A DNA stretch of 64,000 nucleotides from Pseudomonas palleroniana (GCF_003031675.1 NZ_PYWX01000064.1:1-64000); one strand, 5' to 3'. Counted from the first letter of the stretch, positions 1 to 7,201 are shown. Notes: generated by a model from the letters alone, not told the origin. Program-made: numbers and translations.

Positions 1-72
1 CCCGATAGCGGTGTGTCAGGTTCAGAAACCGTGACTGACACACCGCCATCGGGAGCAAGCCCCCTCCCACAG
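1..72. repeat. REPIN-type inverted repeat, left arm cut by the window edge
   Basis: The right arm (about 40-72) reads as the complement of the GTGGGAGGGGGCTTGC repeat word, and the remnant of the left arm is at the window start. The same arms recur intact at 10692-10780. This is the common non-coding REP/REPIN class of fluorescent pseudomonads, lying just past the stop of the next gene. Confidence 0.8.
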
Positions 73-115
73 TGACAGCGTTAAGCCTTAACTGACTGGC
101 ATTAGGGCTTACCCC

Positions 116-1360
116 TTACTTTTTAAGCCCCGCCGGGCCATTGCCGATCTGCCACACAAACGGCGGCTCGGTGCCATTGATCACCCAATCGCCGACAATC
201 CGCGCCTTGTAGATCACCGGGTTGTGGGATGACACGGTGCGCGCATTGCGCCAGTGGCGGTCAAGGGCTTTGCCCTGTCGTACGTCCGACGCGCCCAGCG
301 CGTTGAACAATTCAGTGGTGGCGCGCTGGATCAATGCCGACACCACCACCTGCGCCGTCGCCGATTCAATTTCAGCCGCCACATTGGCTTCGCGTTCTGC
401 CGCATCGTCTCCCGCAAAGCGCGCCAGGTAGGCCCGTTGCGCCGGTACGGCAGCTTTCAAGGCGCTGGCCTTGGCGGCATACACCCACGCGGCGACTTCG
501 CCCACCACTTGCTGAACCTGTGCGTCCTGGCTGACATGCGCGGCATTGCCATGGCTGTAGATACGCTTGCGGCTGCGCACTTGGTGAGCCACGTCATTGA
601 GTGCCGCCTGGCCAATCCCGGCCAGGCTCGCCAGCAACACCAACTGGTAGAACGCAGTCTGGTATTTGAAGCGGGTGGAAAAGTCGATGACGTTTTCAGC
701 TTCCACCTGCGCCTCAATAAACCGTGTGGTGCCACTGCCGGTGGTGCGCTGGCCAAAACCGTCCCAGTCGTCGCTTTGCACCACGCCGGGCTGGTGCGTG
801 CGGGTGGCGGCGATCACATCGGCGCCGGTGTCGCTGCGCTGGGCGTAGACGTCGATCCAGTCCGAGAACAGGCTGCCGGTGCTGTAGAATTTTTCACCGT
901 TGAGCCGCCACTTATCGCCGTCGGGGCTGACCTGCGTGACCACCTCACCGATGGCGACATTGCCGATTTCGGTCCAGGCACAGCCGACGAGGTCGCCGTC
1001 GACAAAACGCTTGAACCACAGGTCGCGCCCGGCACTCGGTGCTGCATTCAAGCGGTCTTCGGCAAAGGCAAAATGCCCGCGCAGGGCTTGGGGGACGTTT
1101 GAATCGGCTGCGGCGAGCTCGATCAACAGCTCGAACAACTGGGGCAACGAGGCACCGCCACCGCCGTATTCCACTGGGACCCGCACGGCGCCAAAACCGG
1201 CTTGCTTGAGCCACTCGATCGGCTCGTGGGGCAGGGTGCGGGTATGTTCGCGTGCAACCGCGCCCTCGGCGATACGCTGGAAGATCGGCCGGAACCGTGC
1301 GGCCAAGGTGGCGTAGTCAACGCCGACGGACAGCGGGTTGATGATGTGTTGCTCAGTCAT
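116..1360 (-). CDS. SfnB/DszC-type acyl-CoA dehydrogenase-fold flavoprotein (sulfur acquisition)
   Basis: A 414-residue protein with the acyl-CoA dehydrogenase fold. The central region has a WTEIGN segment and a strand ending in NGEKFYSTG, as in flavin-dependent desulfurisation monooxygenases (DszC, SfnB, SfnC) rather than true fatty acyl-CoA dehydrogenases. It probably acts on a sulfone, sulfonate or other organosulfur compound with reduced flavin. Start: the frame is open upstream to 1525, but the ATG at 1360 has a GAGGAG ribosome binding site about 10 bases away and begins MTEQHIIN, which fits the family. It is divergent from sfnG, which is the main support for a sulfur role. The family call is firm. 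Which member (SfnB or SfnC type), and so the exact substrate, cannot be settled by eye. Confidence 0.8.
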   Translation of the reverse strand: MTEQHIINPLSVGVDYATLAARFRPIFQRIAEGAVAREHTRTLPHEPIEWLKQAGFGAVRVPVEYGGGGASLPQLFELLIELAAADSNVPQALRGHFAFAEDRLNAAPSAGRDLWFKRFVDGDLVGCAWTEIGNVAIGEVVTQVSPDGDKWRLNGEKFYSTGSLFSDWIDVYAQRSDTGADVIAATRTHQPGVVQSDDWDGFGQRTTGSGTTRFIEAQVEAENVIDFSTRFKYQTAFYQLVLLASLAGIGQAALNDVAHQVRSRKRIYSHGNAAHVSQDAQVQQVVGEVAAWVYAAKASALKAAVPAQRAYLARFAGDDAAEREANVAAEIESATAQVVVSALIQRATTELFNALGASDVRQGKALDRHWRNARTVSSHNPVIYKARIVGDWVINGTEPPFVWQIGNGPAGLKK

Positions 1361-1573
1361 GGGGAACAGCTCCTCGGCAGTGATCAAGTCCTGAGGCAAT
1401 TGCACAGTCCGTGCCGGGCTTGCGGGCCAGTGTTTACGGGGCAAGCGCGGCGGCGCACTGTTGCTCCAGCAACAGCGGATCGACAAATAGACAGGTTGCG
1501 CGCCAGCCGCCGCCCGGCGTGCCAACCTGCTTTATTCGCCGCAGCGCCTGTAGTACGGGCCTTTGCCTGAGCC

Positions 1574-1589
1574 TGGCATGCTTGCTGCT
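1574..1589 (+). promoter_or_regulatory. Sigma-54 promoter of sfnG (-24/-12)
   Basis: TGGCATG at 1574-1580 and CTGCT at 1585-1589 have the exact -24/-12 spacing: the GG and GC dinucleotides are 12 bases apart. Against TGGCACG-N4-TTGCW there are two mismatches (C to T in the -24 box, T to C in the -12 box), and both key GG/GC pairs are kept. The predicted start near 1601 lies 26 bases before the sfnG ATG. Known biology fits: sfn genes of P. putida depend on RpoN and the enhancer-binding protein SfnR. Confidence 0.7.
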
Positions 1590-1626
1590 CAAGCCCTCGT
1601 ACATCCCTTGTGTGAGGTACAGCCAG

Positions 1627-2712
1627 ATGAGTCAGCAAGCCGTGAAATTCGCCTATTGGGTGCCCAACGTCAGCGGTGGGCTGGTGGTCAGCAAAATCGA
1701 ACAACGCACCCATTGGGGCATCGACTACAACCGCAAACTGGCGCAATTGGCCGAAGCGGCGGGCTTTGAATACGGCCTGACGCAAATTCGCTTTACCGCA
1801 GGTTACGGTGCGGAAAACCAGCATGAATCCGTGGCGTTCAGCCATGCGCTATTGGCGGCGACCACCAAGCTCAAGGTCATCGCCGCGATCCTGCCGGGGC
1901 CCTGGCAACCGGCGCTGGCGGCCAAGCAGTTGGCGACCATCGACCAGCTCACCAACGGCCGTATCGCGGTGAACATTGTCAGCGGCTGGTTCAAGGGCGA
2001 ATTCCAGGCCATTGGCGAGCCCTGGTTGGAGCACGATGAGCGCTACCGCCGTTCCGAGGAGTTTATCCGCGCCCTCAAAGGCATCTGGAGCCAGGACGAC
2101 TTCACCTTCAAGGGCGACTTCTACCGTTTCAACAACTACACGCTCAAACCCAAGCCCCTCGGCCAGCCGGAAGTGTTCCAGGGCGGCAGCTCGCGGGCCG
2201 CGCGGGACATGGCGGCGCGGGTGTCGGACTGGTACTTCACCAACGGTAATACCCCCGAAGGCATCAAGGCCCAGGTCGATGATATTCGCGCCAAGGCCGC
2301 AGCCAATCACCATTCGGTGAAAATCGGCGTGAATGCCTTTGTGATCGCCCGCGACACCGAAGAAGAAGCCCAGGCCGTGCTGGCGGAGATTATCGACAAG
2401 GCCGATGCACAAGCGGTGAATGCCTTTGGCGATGCAGCCCGACAGGCCGGCCAAGCGTCACCGGAAGGCGAGGGCAACTGGGCCAAGTCCAGCTTCGAGG
2501 ACCTGGTGCAGTACAACGACGGCTTCAAGACCAACCTGATCGGCACGCCGCAGCAAATCGCCGAGCGCATTGTTGCGCTCAAGGCCGTGGGAGTGGACCT
2601 GGTGCTGGCCGGCTTCCTGCACTTCCAGGAGGAAGTCGAGTACTTCGGCCAGCGCGTATTGCCGCTGGTACGCGAGCTGGAGGCCAGGGCCGGCGTCAAA
2701 CAGGTGGCCTGA
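1627..2712 (+). CDS. sfnG: Dimethylsulfone monooxygenase, FMNH2-dependent (SfnG)
   Basis: A 361-residue LLM-type (bacterial luciferase-like) flavin monooxygenase. SfnG converts dimethylsulfone to methanesulfinate with FMNH2 and oxygen, the step that feeds DMS-derived sulfur into methanesulfonate desulfurisation. Family signatures are the start KFAYWVPNVSGGLVVSKIEQ, the AAILPGPWQPALAAKQLATI strand, and NIVSGWFKGEF in the flavin/substrate pocket. The first 72 codons of the longer open frame lie upstream of the promoter, so the ATG at 1627 is the start; a GAGG lies about 10 bases upstream. The FMN reductase partner (SfnF) is not in this window. The 3' end overlaps the convergent GNAT gene by 17 bp. 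Confidence 0.93.
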   Translation: MSQQAVKFAYWVPNVSGGLVVSKIEQRTHWGIDYNRKLAQLAEAAGFEYGLTQIRFTAGYGAENQHESVAFSHALLAATTKLKVIAAILPGPWQPALAAKQLATIDQLTNGRIAVNIVSGWFKGEFQAIGEPWLEHDERYRRSEEFIRALKGIWSQDDFTFKGDFYRFNNYTLKPKPLGQPEVFQGGSSRAARDMAARVSDWYFTNGNTPEGIKAQVDDIRAKAAANHHSVKIGVNAFVIARDTEEEAQAVLAEIIDKADAQAVNAFGDAARQAGQASPEGEGNWAKSSFEDLVQYNDGFKTNLIGTPQQIAERIVALKAVGVDLVLAGFLHFQEEVEYFGQRVLPLVRELEARAGVKQVA

Positions 2713-3157
2713 GCAGCGGTTTTTCCAGGCGCAGGGCGGCGGTGTGGTCGGCGTAGTAGTCGTTGATCAGGGCTAAGCGCCGATAACCGTTGCGCTCATA
2801 CAAGGCGAGGGCAACCGGGTTATCGGTGCGCACTTCCAGGCGCAGGGCGGCGCAGCCCTGCTCCCGTGCGCGGGCCTCCATATGCGTCAGCAATTGCATA
2901 CCCAGGCCGCAGCCGCGCGCAGCCTGGGTGATCGCAATCGAATACAAGCGGGCCAGGGCGCTGCCGCGCCGCAACAGCAGCAGCGCATAGCCGAGCAACT
3001 GCCCGTCACGTTCAGCGACCCACAACTGCCCATGCGCTCGGCTGATCATCCACTGAAAACTGCGTAACGAAAGCCGATCGCTGGTGAAACACTGCTGTTC
3101 CAGTGCCATCAATTCGGGCACGTCCGCCAAGGTTGCAATGCGCAAAGAAAGAGCCAT
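2696..3157 (-). CDS. GNAT-family N-acetyltransferase (RimI-like)
   Basis: A 153-residue single-domain GNAT. The acetyl-CoA loop is QAARGCGLGMQLL (the Q/RxxGxG/A motif), followed by the ALYERNGYRRL helix-strand typical of RimI-type enzymes. It is divergent from the RLAN/ATP-grasp gene with 94 bp between the starts. Iyer and colleagues described this RimK-like family as travelling with GNATs in amidoligase cassettes, so the acyl acceptor may be a peptide or small molecule made by that ligase rather than ribosomal protein S18. That link is inference. The gene's 3' end overlaps sfnG. Confidence 0.85.
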   Translation of the reverse strand: MALSLRIATLADVPELMALEQQCFTSDRLSLRSFQWMISRAHGQLWVAERDGQLLGYALLLLRRGSALARLYSIAITQAARGCGLGMQLLTHMEARAREQGCAALRLEVRTDNPVALALYERNGYRRLALINDYYADHTAALRLEKPLLRPPV

Positions 3158-3192
3158 ATGACCGCCGTAAAAGTTGCGTAACGAAACGGGAC

Positions 3193-3244
3193 TTCTCTAA
3201 AAGATCGTGCTTAATAGAAAAGGTCGAGTTCTCTAAAGCGGATC
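3193..3244. promoter_or_regulatory. Direct repeat in the divergent GNAT/RimK promoter region
   Basis: TTCTCTAAAAGATC (3193-3206) and TTCTCTAAAGCGGATC (3229-3244) are near-identical words 36 bp apart in an AT-rich stretch between divergent genes. The spacing is about three and a half helical turns, as for an activator or repressor dimer pair. No regulator gene lies next to them. Confidence 0.4.
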
Positions 3245-3251
3245 AAATATT

Positions 3252-4838
3252 ATGTCGGCGGTAAACAGTCATTGGCGTGAAGTATCCGAGCAAACTGTCG
3301 CGGCGACAATAACCTCCGAGGGTTATTTTTCCAGCGTACCCAGACGTCCAAGCCAAGTTGTGATCATTGTCGAACGCAAGGAAGACTGGGCTTCCTACTT
3401 TCCCAGCGAAGACATCGTCACTGCCCAGGAATACCTGGAACAAACCCGCGAAAGCGAGCCGGGCAAGCGCGTGCAGGTCATCAACCTGTGCCGCAGCTAC
3501 AAGTACCTGGGGCACGGTTACTATTGCTCGTTGCTGGCCGAGGCGCGCGGGCACAAGGTGATTCCGTCGGTGCGCACCATCAGTGAATTGACCAGGAAGT
3601 CGCTGTATGGTTTGTCCCTGGATAACTTGGATAAAACCCTCGATAAAGCCTTGAGTCATCATCTTTACAGCAATACCGAAGGGTTTACCCTGACCCTTTA
3701 CTTTGGCCGAACGCATATAGACGCGTTGCAGGAATTGGCCCGCCAGTTATTTGAAACGTTCCCCTGTCCGATTTTGTTAGTTGAGTTTCGCAAACATAAC
3801 GGTTGGCATATCGAAGGGGTCAAGTCCGGCGTATTGCATAAGTTGCGCGATGATCAGGAAGACCAGTTCGCCCATGCCCTCGACAACTACAGCCGCAAGA
3901 TCTGGCGCCAACCGCGCTCCCGTCGATTGGCGCGTTATGACTTGGCCATCCTGCATGATCCCCAGGAGCAACTGCCACCGTCCAACGCCCGCGCACTGGA
4001 GAATTTCGTGCGGGTCGGCAGGGGCCTGGGGATTGATGTGGAACTCATCGAGCGCAAGGATTACTCACGCCTCGCCGAATATGACGCCTTGCTGATCCGC
4101 GAGACCACCAGCGTCGACAACCACACGTATCGCTTCGCCAAAAAGGCCGAGAGCGAAGGGCTGGTGGTGATGGACGATCCGGCATCGATCCTGCGCTGCA
4201 CCAACAAGGTCTACCTCACCGACCTGCTCAACAGCCATCAACTGGGCATGCCCGCCACCGAGATCCTCTATAAGGAACGCCCGCAGGATTTCGAGCGAGT
4301 CGGCGAACGCCTGGGCTTCCCGCTGGTGTTGAAGATCCCCGACGGTTGTTTCTCCCGTGGCGTGATCAAGGTGGAAAGCCAGGCGGCCTTGCTCAAGGCC
4401 ACTGCCGAGTTGTTCGAACATTCCGTACTGTTATTGGCCCAGGAGTTTTTCTACACCGAGTACGACTGGCGCATCGGCGTCCTCAACCGCAAGCCGATTT
4501 TTGCCTGCCAGTACTTCATGTCCAAGGGCCATTGGCAGATCTATAACCACAAAGCCATCGGCCAGGACATCAACGGCGAGTGCCGCACCCTGGCCGTCCA
4601 CGAAGCGCCCAAGGCGGTGGTGGAGCTGGCGGTGAAAACCGCCAACCTGATCGGCGACGGCCTCTACGGCGTGGACCTCAAGCAATCCGGCGACAAGGTG
4701 GTGGTGATCGAGGTGAACGACAACCCCAACCTTGATGCGGGCATCGAAGATGCCTACCTGCAAGATGACCTGTACGGCCTGGTGCTGGAGGAGTTTGTGC
4801 GGCGCCTGGAGTTGAAGCGCCAGGGGCAGGTCTGGTAA
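3252..4838 (+). CDS. RLAN-domain ATP-grasp ligase (RimK-like amidoligase)
   Basis: A 528-residue, two-part protein. The N-terminal ~230 residues match the RimK-like ATP-grasp N-terminal (RLAN) domain. From about 285 there is an ATP-grasp ligase with the KIPDGCFSRGVIKV lid region and a C-terminal metal-binding EVNDNPNLDAG (about 487-497). True RimK is near 300 residues, so this is the longer RLAN architecture predicted to ligate amino acids to a carboxylate through an acyl-phosphate. No substrate is known to me for this subfamily. The ribosome binding site before the ATG at 3252 is weak (AAAGCGG). A REPIN follows the stop. Confidence 0.8.
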   Translation: MSAVNSHWREVSEQTVAATITSEGYFSSVPRRPSQVVIIVERKEDWASYFPSEDIVTAQEYLEQTRESEPGKRVQVINLCRSYKYLGHGYYCSLLAEARGHKVIPSVRTISELTRKSLYGLSLDNLDKTLDKALSHHLYSNTEGFTLTLYFGRTHIDALQELARQLFETFPCPILLVEFRKHNGWHIEGVKSGVLHKLRDDQEDQFAHALDNYSRKIWRQPRSRRLARYDLAILHDPQEQLPPSNARALENFVRVGRGLGIDVELIERKDYSRLAEYDALLIRETTSVDNHTYRFAKKAESEGLVVMDDPASILRCTNKVYLTDLLNSHQLGMPATEILYKERPQDFERVGERLGFPLVLKIPDGCFSRGVIKVESQAALLKATAELFEHSVLLLAQEFFYTEYDWRIGVLNRKPIFACQYFMSKGHWQIYNHKAIGQDINGECRTLAVHEAPKAVVELAVKTANLIGDGLYGVDLKQSGDKVVVIEVNDNPNLDAGIEDAYLQDDLYGLVLEEFVRRLELKRQGQVW

Positions 4839-4854
4839 TACCCGGTGTTTGCCG

Positions 4855-4943
4855 CCTGTAGGCGCGCGCTGGCTCGCGAAAAACGTGCTGCCTGAATGAG
4901 CGCGGCGCCTGTGAGTTTTTCGCGAGCAAGCTTCCCCTACAGG
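4855..4943. repeat. REPIN, TGTAGG/CTCGCGAA family, copy 1
   Basis: Two inverted arms (4855-4883 and 4916-4943), each running from CCTGTAGG to CTCGCGAAAAA, enclose a spacer reading GCCTGAATGAGCGCGG. A second copy with a near-identical spacer is at 28947-29047. This repeat fills the whole gap between the convergent RimK-like and map genes. Confidence 0.8.
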
Positions 4944-4950
4944 AGCTGGG

Positions 4951-5706
4951 TCAAACGGCGGGCTGCAGCGTCAGCACCTCGAACCCGTCCGCCGTCACCG
5001 CCACGGTATGCTCCCATTGTGCCGACAAGCTATTGTCCCGGGTCACCACGGTCCATCCATCCTTCAGGCTGCGCACTTTCGAGCTGCCCTGATTGAGCAT
5101 CGGCTCCACCGTGAACACCATCCCTTCACGCAACTCCATCCCGGTGCCGGGCCGGCCGAAGTGCAGGATCTGCGGTTCTTCGTGCATCTGGCGCCCAATC
5201 CCGTGGCCGCAATACTCACGCACCACACTGTACCCATTGGCCTGCGCATGGCTCTGGATCGCATGCCCGATATCCCCCAACCGTGCGCCGGGCCTGACCT
5301 GGCGGATGCCGGCCCACATCGCCTCAAAGGTCTTTTCCACCAGCCGCTGGGCTTTGGGGGCCACGTTTCCGATCATGTACATCTTGCTGGAGTCAGCGAT
5401 AAAGCCGCCTTTTTCCAGGGTGATGTCGATATTGATGATGTCGCCGTCCTTGAGGATATCCTTGGCGCTGGGCATGCCATGGCACACCACTTCATTGATC
5501 GAGGTGTTGATGCAGAACGGGTAGTCGTATTGCCCCAGGCTCGCCGGGCGGGCCTTGAGGTCGTTGCGGATGAATGCCTCGACGGCACTGTCCAGCTCCA
5601 GGGTTGAGCGGCCGGCGGCGACAAGGCCGTCGAGCAGGGTAAACACCTGGGCCAGCAGGCGCCCGGCTTCACGCATCACGGCCAGTTGTGCGGGGGTCTT
5701 GATCAT
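4951..5706 (-). CDS. map: Type I methionine aminopeptidase
   Basis: A 251-residue type I MAP that removes the initiator Met. All five metal ligands are present at the expected spacing: Asp94, Asp105, His168, Glu201 and Glu232, plus substrate His76 (E. coli numbering minus three). There is no N-terminal zinc-finger extension. The in-frame codon before the ATG at 5706 is TTG; I prefer the ATG because its A is also the last base of the upstream TGA, a TGATG overlap typical of translational coupling. Pseudomonads normally carry another map near rpsB, so this is probably an accessory paralogue. It sits in an operon behind a ParD-like protein. Confidence 0.93.
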   Translation of the reverse strand: MIKTPAQLAVMREAGRLLAQVFTLLDGLVAAGRSTLELDSAVEAFIRNDLKARPASLGQYDYPFCINTSINEVVCHGMPSAKDILKDGDIINIDITLEKGGFIADSSKMYMIGNVAPKAQRLVEKTFEAMWAGIRQVRPGARLGDIGHAIQSHAQANGYSVVREYCGHGIGRQMHEEPQILHFGRPGTGMELREGMVFTVEPMLNQGSSKVRSLKDGWTVVTRDNSLSAQWEHTVAVTADGFEVLTLQPAV

Positions 5707-5906
5707 CAACTGCGGCCTCGGATCAGGTCGGGTTTGTCCAGCAACAGCTTATTGATCAGTTCGTTATAGGGCAGGTGCGGGTTGAGTTCGGCGAGCAGGC
5801 CGATCTTGATCCAGAATTCGGCCTGGGCGTTGATGGAGCGGTCCATGGCGGCGCTGGCCAGGCGTAGTTGTTCGTGCAACGGGTCGGTGATCTTGATGAT
5901 GCCCAT
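5706..5906 (-). CDS. ParD-like antitoxin-family protein
   Basis: A 66-residue protein beginning MGIIKITDPLHEQLRLAS. The IKI strand followed by a helix is a ribbon-helix-helix, as in ParD-like antitoxins (the pfam11903 type). The frame is open to 6059, but that extension would run across the divergent ilvA leader and reads as non-coding. The ATG at 5906 gives the family-typical length. No ParE-like toxin lies nearby: the coupled downstream gene (TGATG overlap) is map. A DNA-binding, autoregulatory role is likely, with a palindromic site just upstream. The ribosome binding site is poor. Whether it antagonises a toxin or only regulates map is open. Confidence 0.75.
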   Translation of the reverse strand: MGIIKITDPLHEQLRLASAAMDRSINAQAEFWIKIGLLAELNPHLPYNELINKLLLDKPDLIRGRS

Positions 5907-5927
5907 AGGGTTCACTGCGTAAATGGA

Positions 5928-5954
5928 ATATACAAAGCGTATATGTTTCATATA
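5928..5954 (-). promoter_or_regulatory. Palindromic operator candidate for the parD-like/map operon
   Basis: Two overlapping perfect palindromes: ATATAC-N5-GTATAT (5928-5944) and TATATG-TTT-CATATA (5940-5954). They lie 22-48 bp upstream of the parD-like ATG, between weak -35 (TTTACG) and -10 (TATACG) candidates on the minus strand. This suits autoregulation by the ribbon-helix-helix protein. Confidence 0.5.
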
Positions 5955-5992
5955 TCGTTCGTAAAGCCCGGCGGATAAATCGAGCGTGAGCA

Positions 5993-6020
5993 TTGACTTG
6001 CCCGCGGGTCGCCGGTTAAT
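5993..6020 (+). promoter_or_regulatory. Candidate promoter of the ilvA leader
   Basis: TTGACT (5993-5998), a 16-base spacer and GTTAAT (6015-6020). The start would fall near 6027, only about two bases before the leader ATG, so the leader message would be almost leaderless. The -35 is good and the -10 is 4 of 6. Confidence 0.4.
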
Positions 6021-6028
6021 TTCGTTGC

Positions 6029-6094
6029 ATGACATTTCAAGCCTTCCGCAGCCATCCAAGCATTATTACCGCCATTCCTCATTTGGCGGGATAG
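6029..6094 (+). CDS. Leader peptide of the ilvA attenuator (21 aa)
   Basis: A 21-residue open frame from ATG 6029 to TAG 6094. Codons 12-16 read Ile-Ile-Thr-Ala-Ile (ATT ATT ACC GCC ATT), followed by PHLAG and the stop. Three isoleucines and a threonine in five codons match the product and substrate of the downstream threonine ammonia-lyase. Those codons overlap the first arm of the attenuator, so a stalled ribosome would mask it. The weak point is initiation: there is no Shine-Dalgarno sequence, and an in-frame stop lies at 6017-6019, so no earlier start exists. Confidence 0.65.
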   Translation: MTFQAFRSHPSIITAIPHLAG

Positions 6095-6139
6095 CACACG
6101 GCTGCACCTAAACCCGCCCTAGAGGCGGGTTTTGTTTTT
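6069..6139 (+). terminator. Transcription attenuator ahead of ilvA
   Basis: Four arms are visible. Arm 1 is CCGCCA (6069-6074), arm 2 TGGCGGG (6084-6090), arm 3 AACCCGCC (6111-6118), arm 4 GGCGGGTT (6124-6131). Arms 1:2 form a pause hairpin, 2:3 an antiterminator (GGCGGG with CCCGCC, perfect), and 3:4 a terminator with a CTAGA loop and the T-run TTTTGTTTTT (6130-6139). Arm 1 is made of the leader's Thr-Ala-Ile codons. No plus-strand gene ends nearby and little room for a promoter remains before the ilvA ATG at 6179, so ilvA transcripts must cross this terminator. Confidence 0.8.
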
Positions 6140-6143
6140 CCGA

Positions 6144-6172
6144 CTCCTGGGCGCCTGACACACCACCAGGAG
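6144..6172 (+). promoter_or_regulatory. Hairpin covering the ilvA ribosome binding site
   Basis: CTCCTGG (6144-6150) is the perfect complement of CCAGGAG (6166-6172), which contains the ilvA Shine-Dalgarno sequence AGGAG. The loop is 15 bases. Translation may therefore be damped unless the hairpin opens, adding a second possible control level after the attenuator. Confidence 0.5.
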
Positions 6173-6178
6173 CCACCC

Positions 6179-7201
6179 ATGACTACCCTGCGCGCCGTCC
6201 AGTCCACCGACACGAGCCTGCTTGAGCACTACGTGAAAAAGATCCTTGCCGCGCCGGTTTATGACCTGGCGGTGCGCACGCCCCTGCAAGCCGCGCCGGC
6301 GCTGTCGGCGTTGCTGGGCAACCAGGTGTTGCTCAAGCGCGAAGACCTGCAACCGACGTTCTCCTTCAAGATCAGAGGGGCCTACAACCGCCTGGTGCAA
6401 CTGACGGCCGAACAAAAGGCCCGAGGCGTAGTGACGGCGTCGGCGGGCAATCATGCCCAGGGGGTGGCGCTGGCGGCGCGTGAGCTGGGGATCCGCGCGC
6501 GCATTGTCATGCCGTGTACCACGCCGGAGTTGAAGGTGTTGGGCGTACGCTCGCGTGGCGCCGACGCGGTACTGCATGGGGAAAGCTTCCCGTTGGCCCT
6601 GGCCCACGCGCTGCAACTGGTCGAGACCTCGGGTTGCACGTTTGTCTCGCCCTTTGATGACCCGGATGTGATTGCCGGCCAAGGCACGGTTGCCATGGAA
6701 ATACTGCGTCAGCAGCAGGGGCCGCTGGACGCGATCTTCGTGCCGGTGGGGGGCGGTGGTTTGATCGCCGGCATCGCGGCGTATGTGAAATACCTGCGGC
6801 CGCAAGTGCGCATCGTCGGGGTCGAGTCCGAAGGCTCCAGTTGCCTGTTGGCCGCCCTGCAAGCGGGCGAGCGGGTGGTGCTGCCCAGTGTCGATGGGTT
6901 TGCCGATGGCACGGCGGTGGCGCAGATCGGCGCGTACGGGTTTGAGATCTGCCACAACTGGGTAGATGAAGTCATCACCGTAAGCAACGACGAATTGTGC
7001 AGTGCCATCAAGTTGATCTACGACGATACCCGCTCCATCACCGAGCCTTCCGGCGCACTGGCGGTGGCTGGGCTACGCCGTTATGTGGCGCAACGTGATG
7101 TGCGCGGGCAAACGTTGGTGGCGGTTAATTCAGGGGCTAATATCAACTTTGATAGTTTACGACATGTTGCTGAAAGGGTCGCCGCACAAGGTCCGGTTTA
7201 A
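6179..7201 (+). CDS. ilvA: Threonine ammonia-lyase, short form without ACT domains
   Basis: A 340-residue fold-type II PLP enzyme that deaminates threonine to 2-oxobutanoate, the entry to isoleucine. The PLP lysine is Lys64 in SFKIRGAYN, the substrate loop is SAGNHAQG (88-95), and the phosphate loop is GGGG (191-194). The protein ends right after the catalytic domain (VNSGANINF near the C terminus). The roughly 170-residue regulatory ACT-like region of E. coli IlvA is absent, so classical isoleucine feedback through that domain is not possible. The attenuator upstream could replace it at the expression level. The AGGAG ribosome binding site is well placed. It could also be a catabolic-type enzyme, but the Ile-rich leader argues for biosynthesis. 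Confidence 0.9.
   Translation: MTTLRAVQSTDTSLLEHYVKKILAAPVYDLAVRTPLQAAPALSALLGNQVLLKREDLQPTFSFKIRGAYNRLVQLTAEQKARGVVTASAGNHAQGVALAARELGIRARIVMPCTTPELKVLGVRSRGADAVLHGESFPLALAHALQLVETSGCTFVSPFDDPDVIAGQGTVAMEILRQQQGPLDAIFVPVGGGGLIAGIAAYVKYLRPQVRIVGVESEGSSCLLAALQAGERVVLPSVDGFADGTAVAQIGAYGFEICHNWVDEVITVSNDELCSAIKLIYDDTRSITEPSGALAVAGLRRYVAQRDVRGQTLVAVNSGANINFDSLRHVAERVAAQGPV

Noticed and set aside
1515-1540. Minus-strand TGGCACG resembling a second sigma-54 promoter for the SfnB-type gene
   Set aside because: The -12 half does not fall at the required 12-base distance: the nearest GC is off by one base, with no TTGC.
5907-6059. 51-codon N-terminal extension of the ParD-like protein
   Set aside because: It would run through the ilvA leader and the palindromic operator, has no family resemblance, and the ATG at 5906 gives the usual length.
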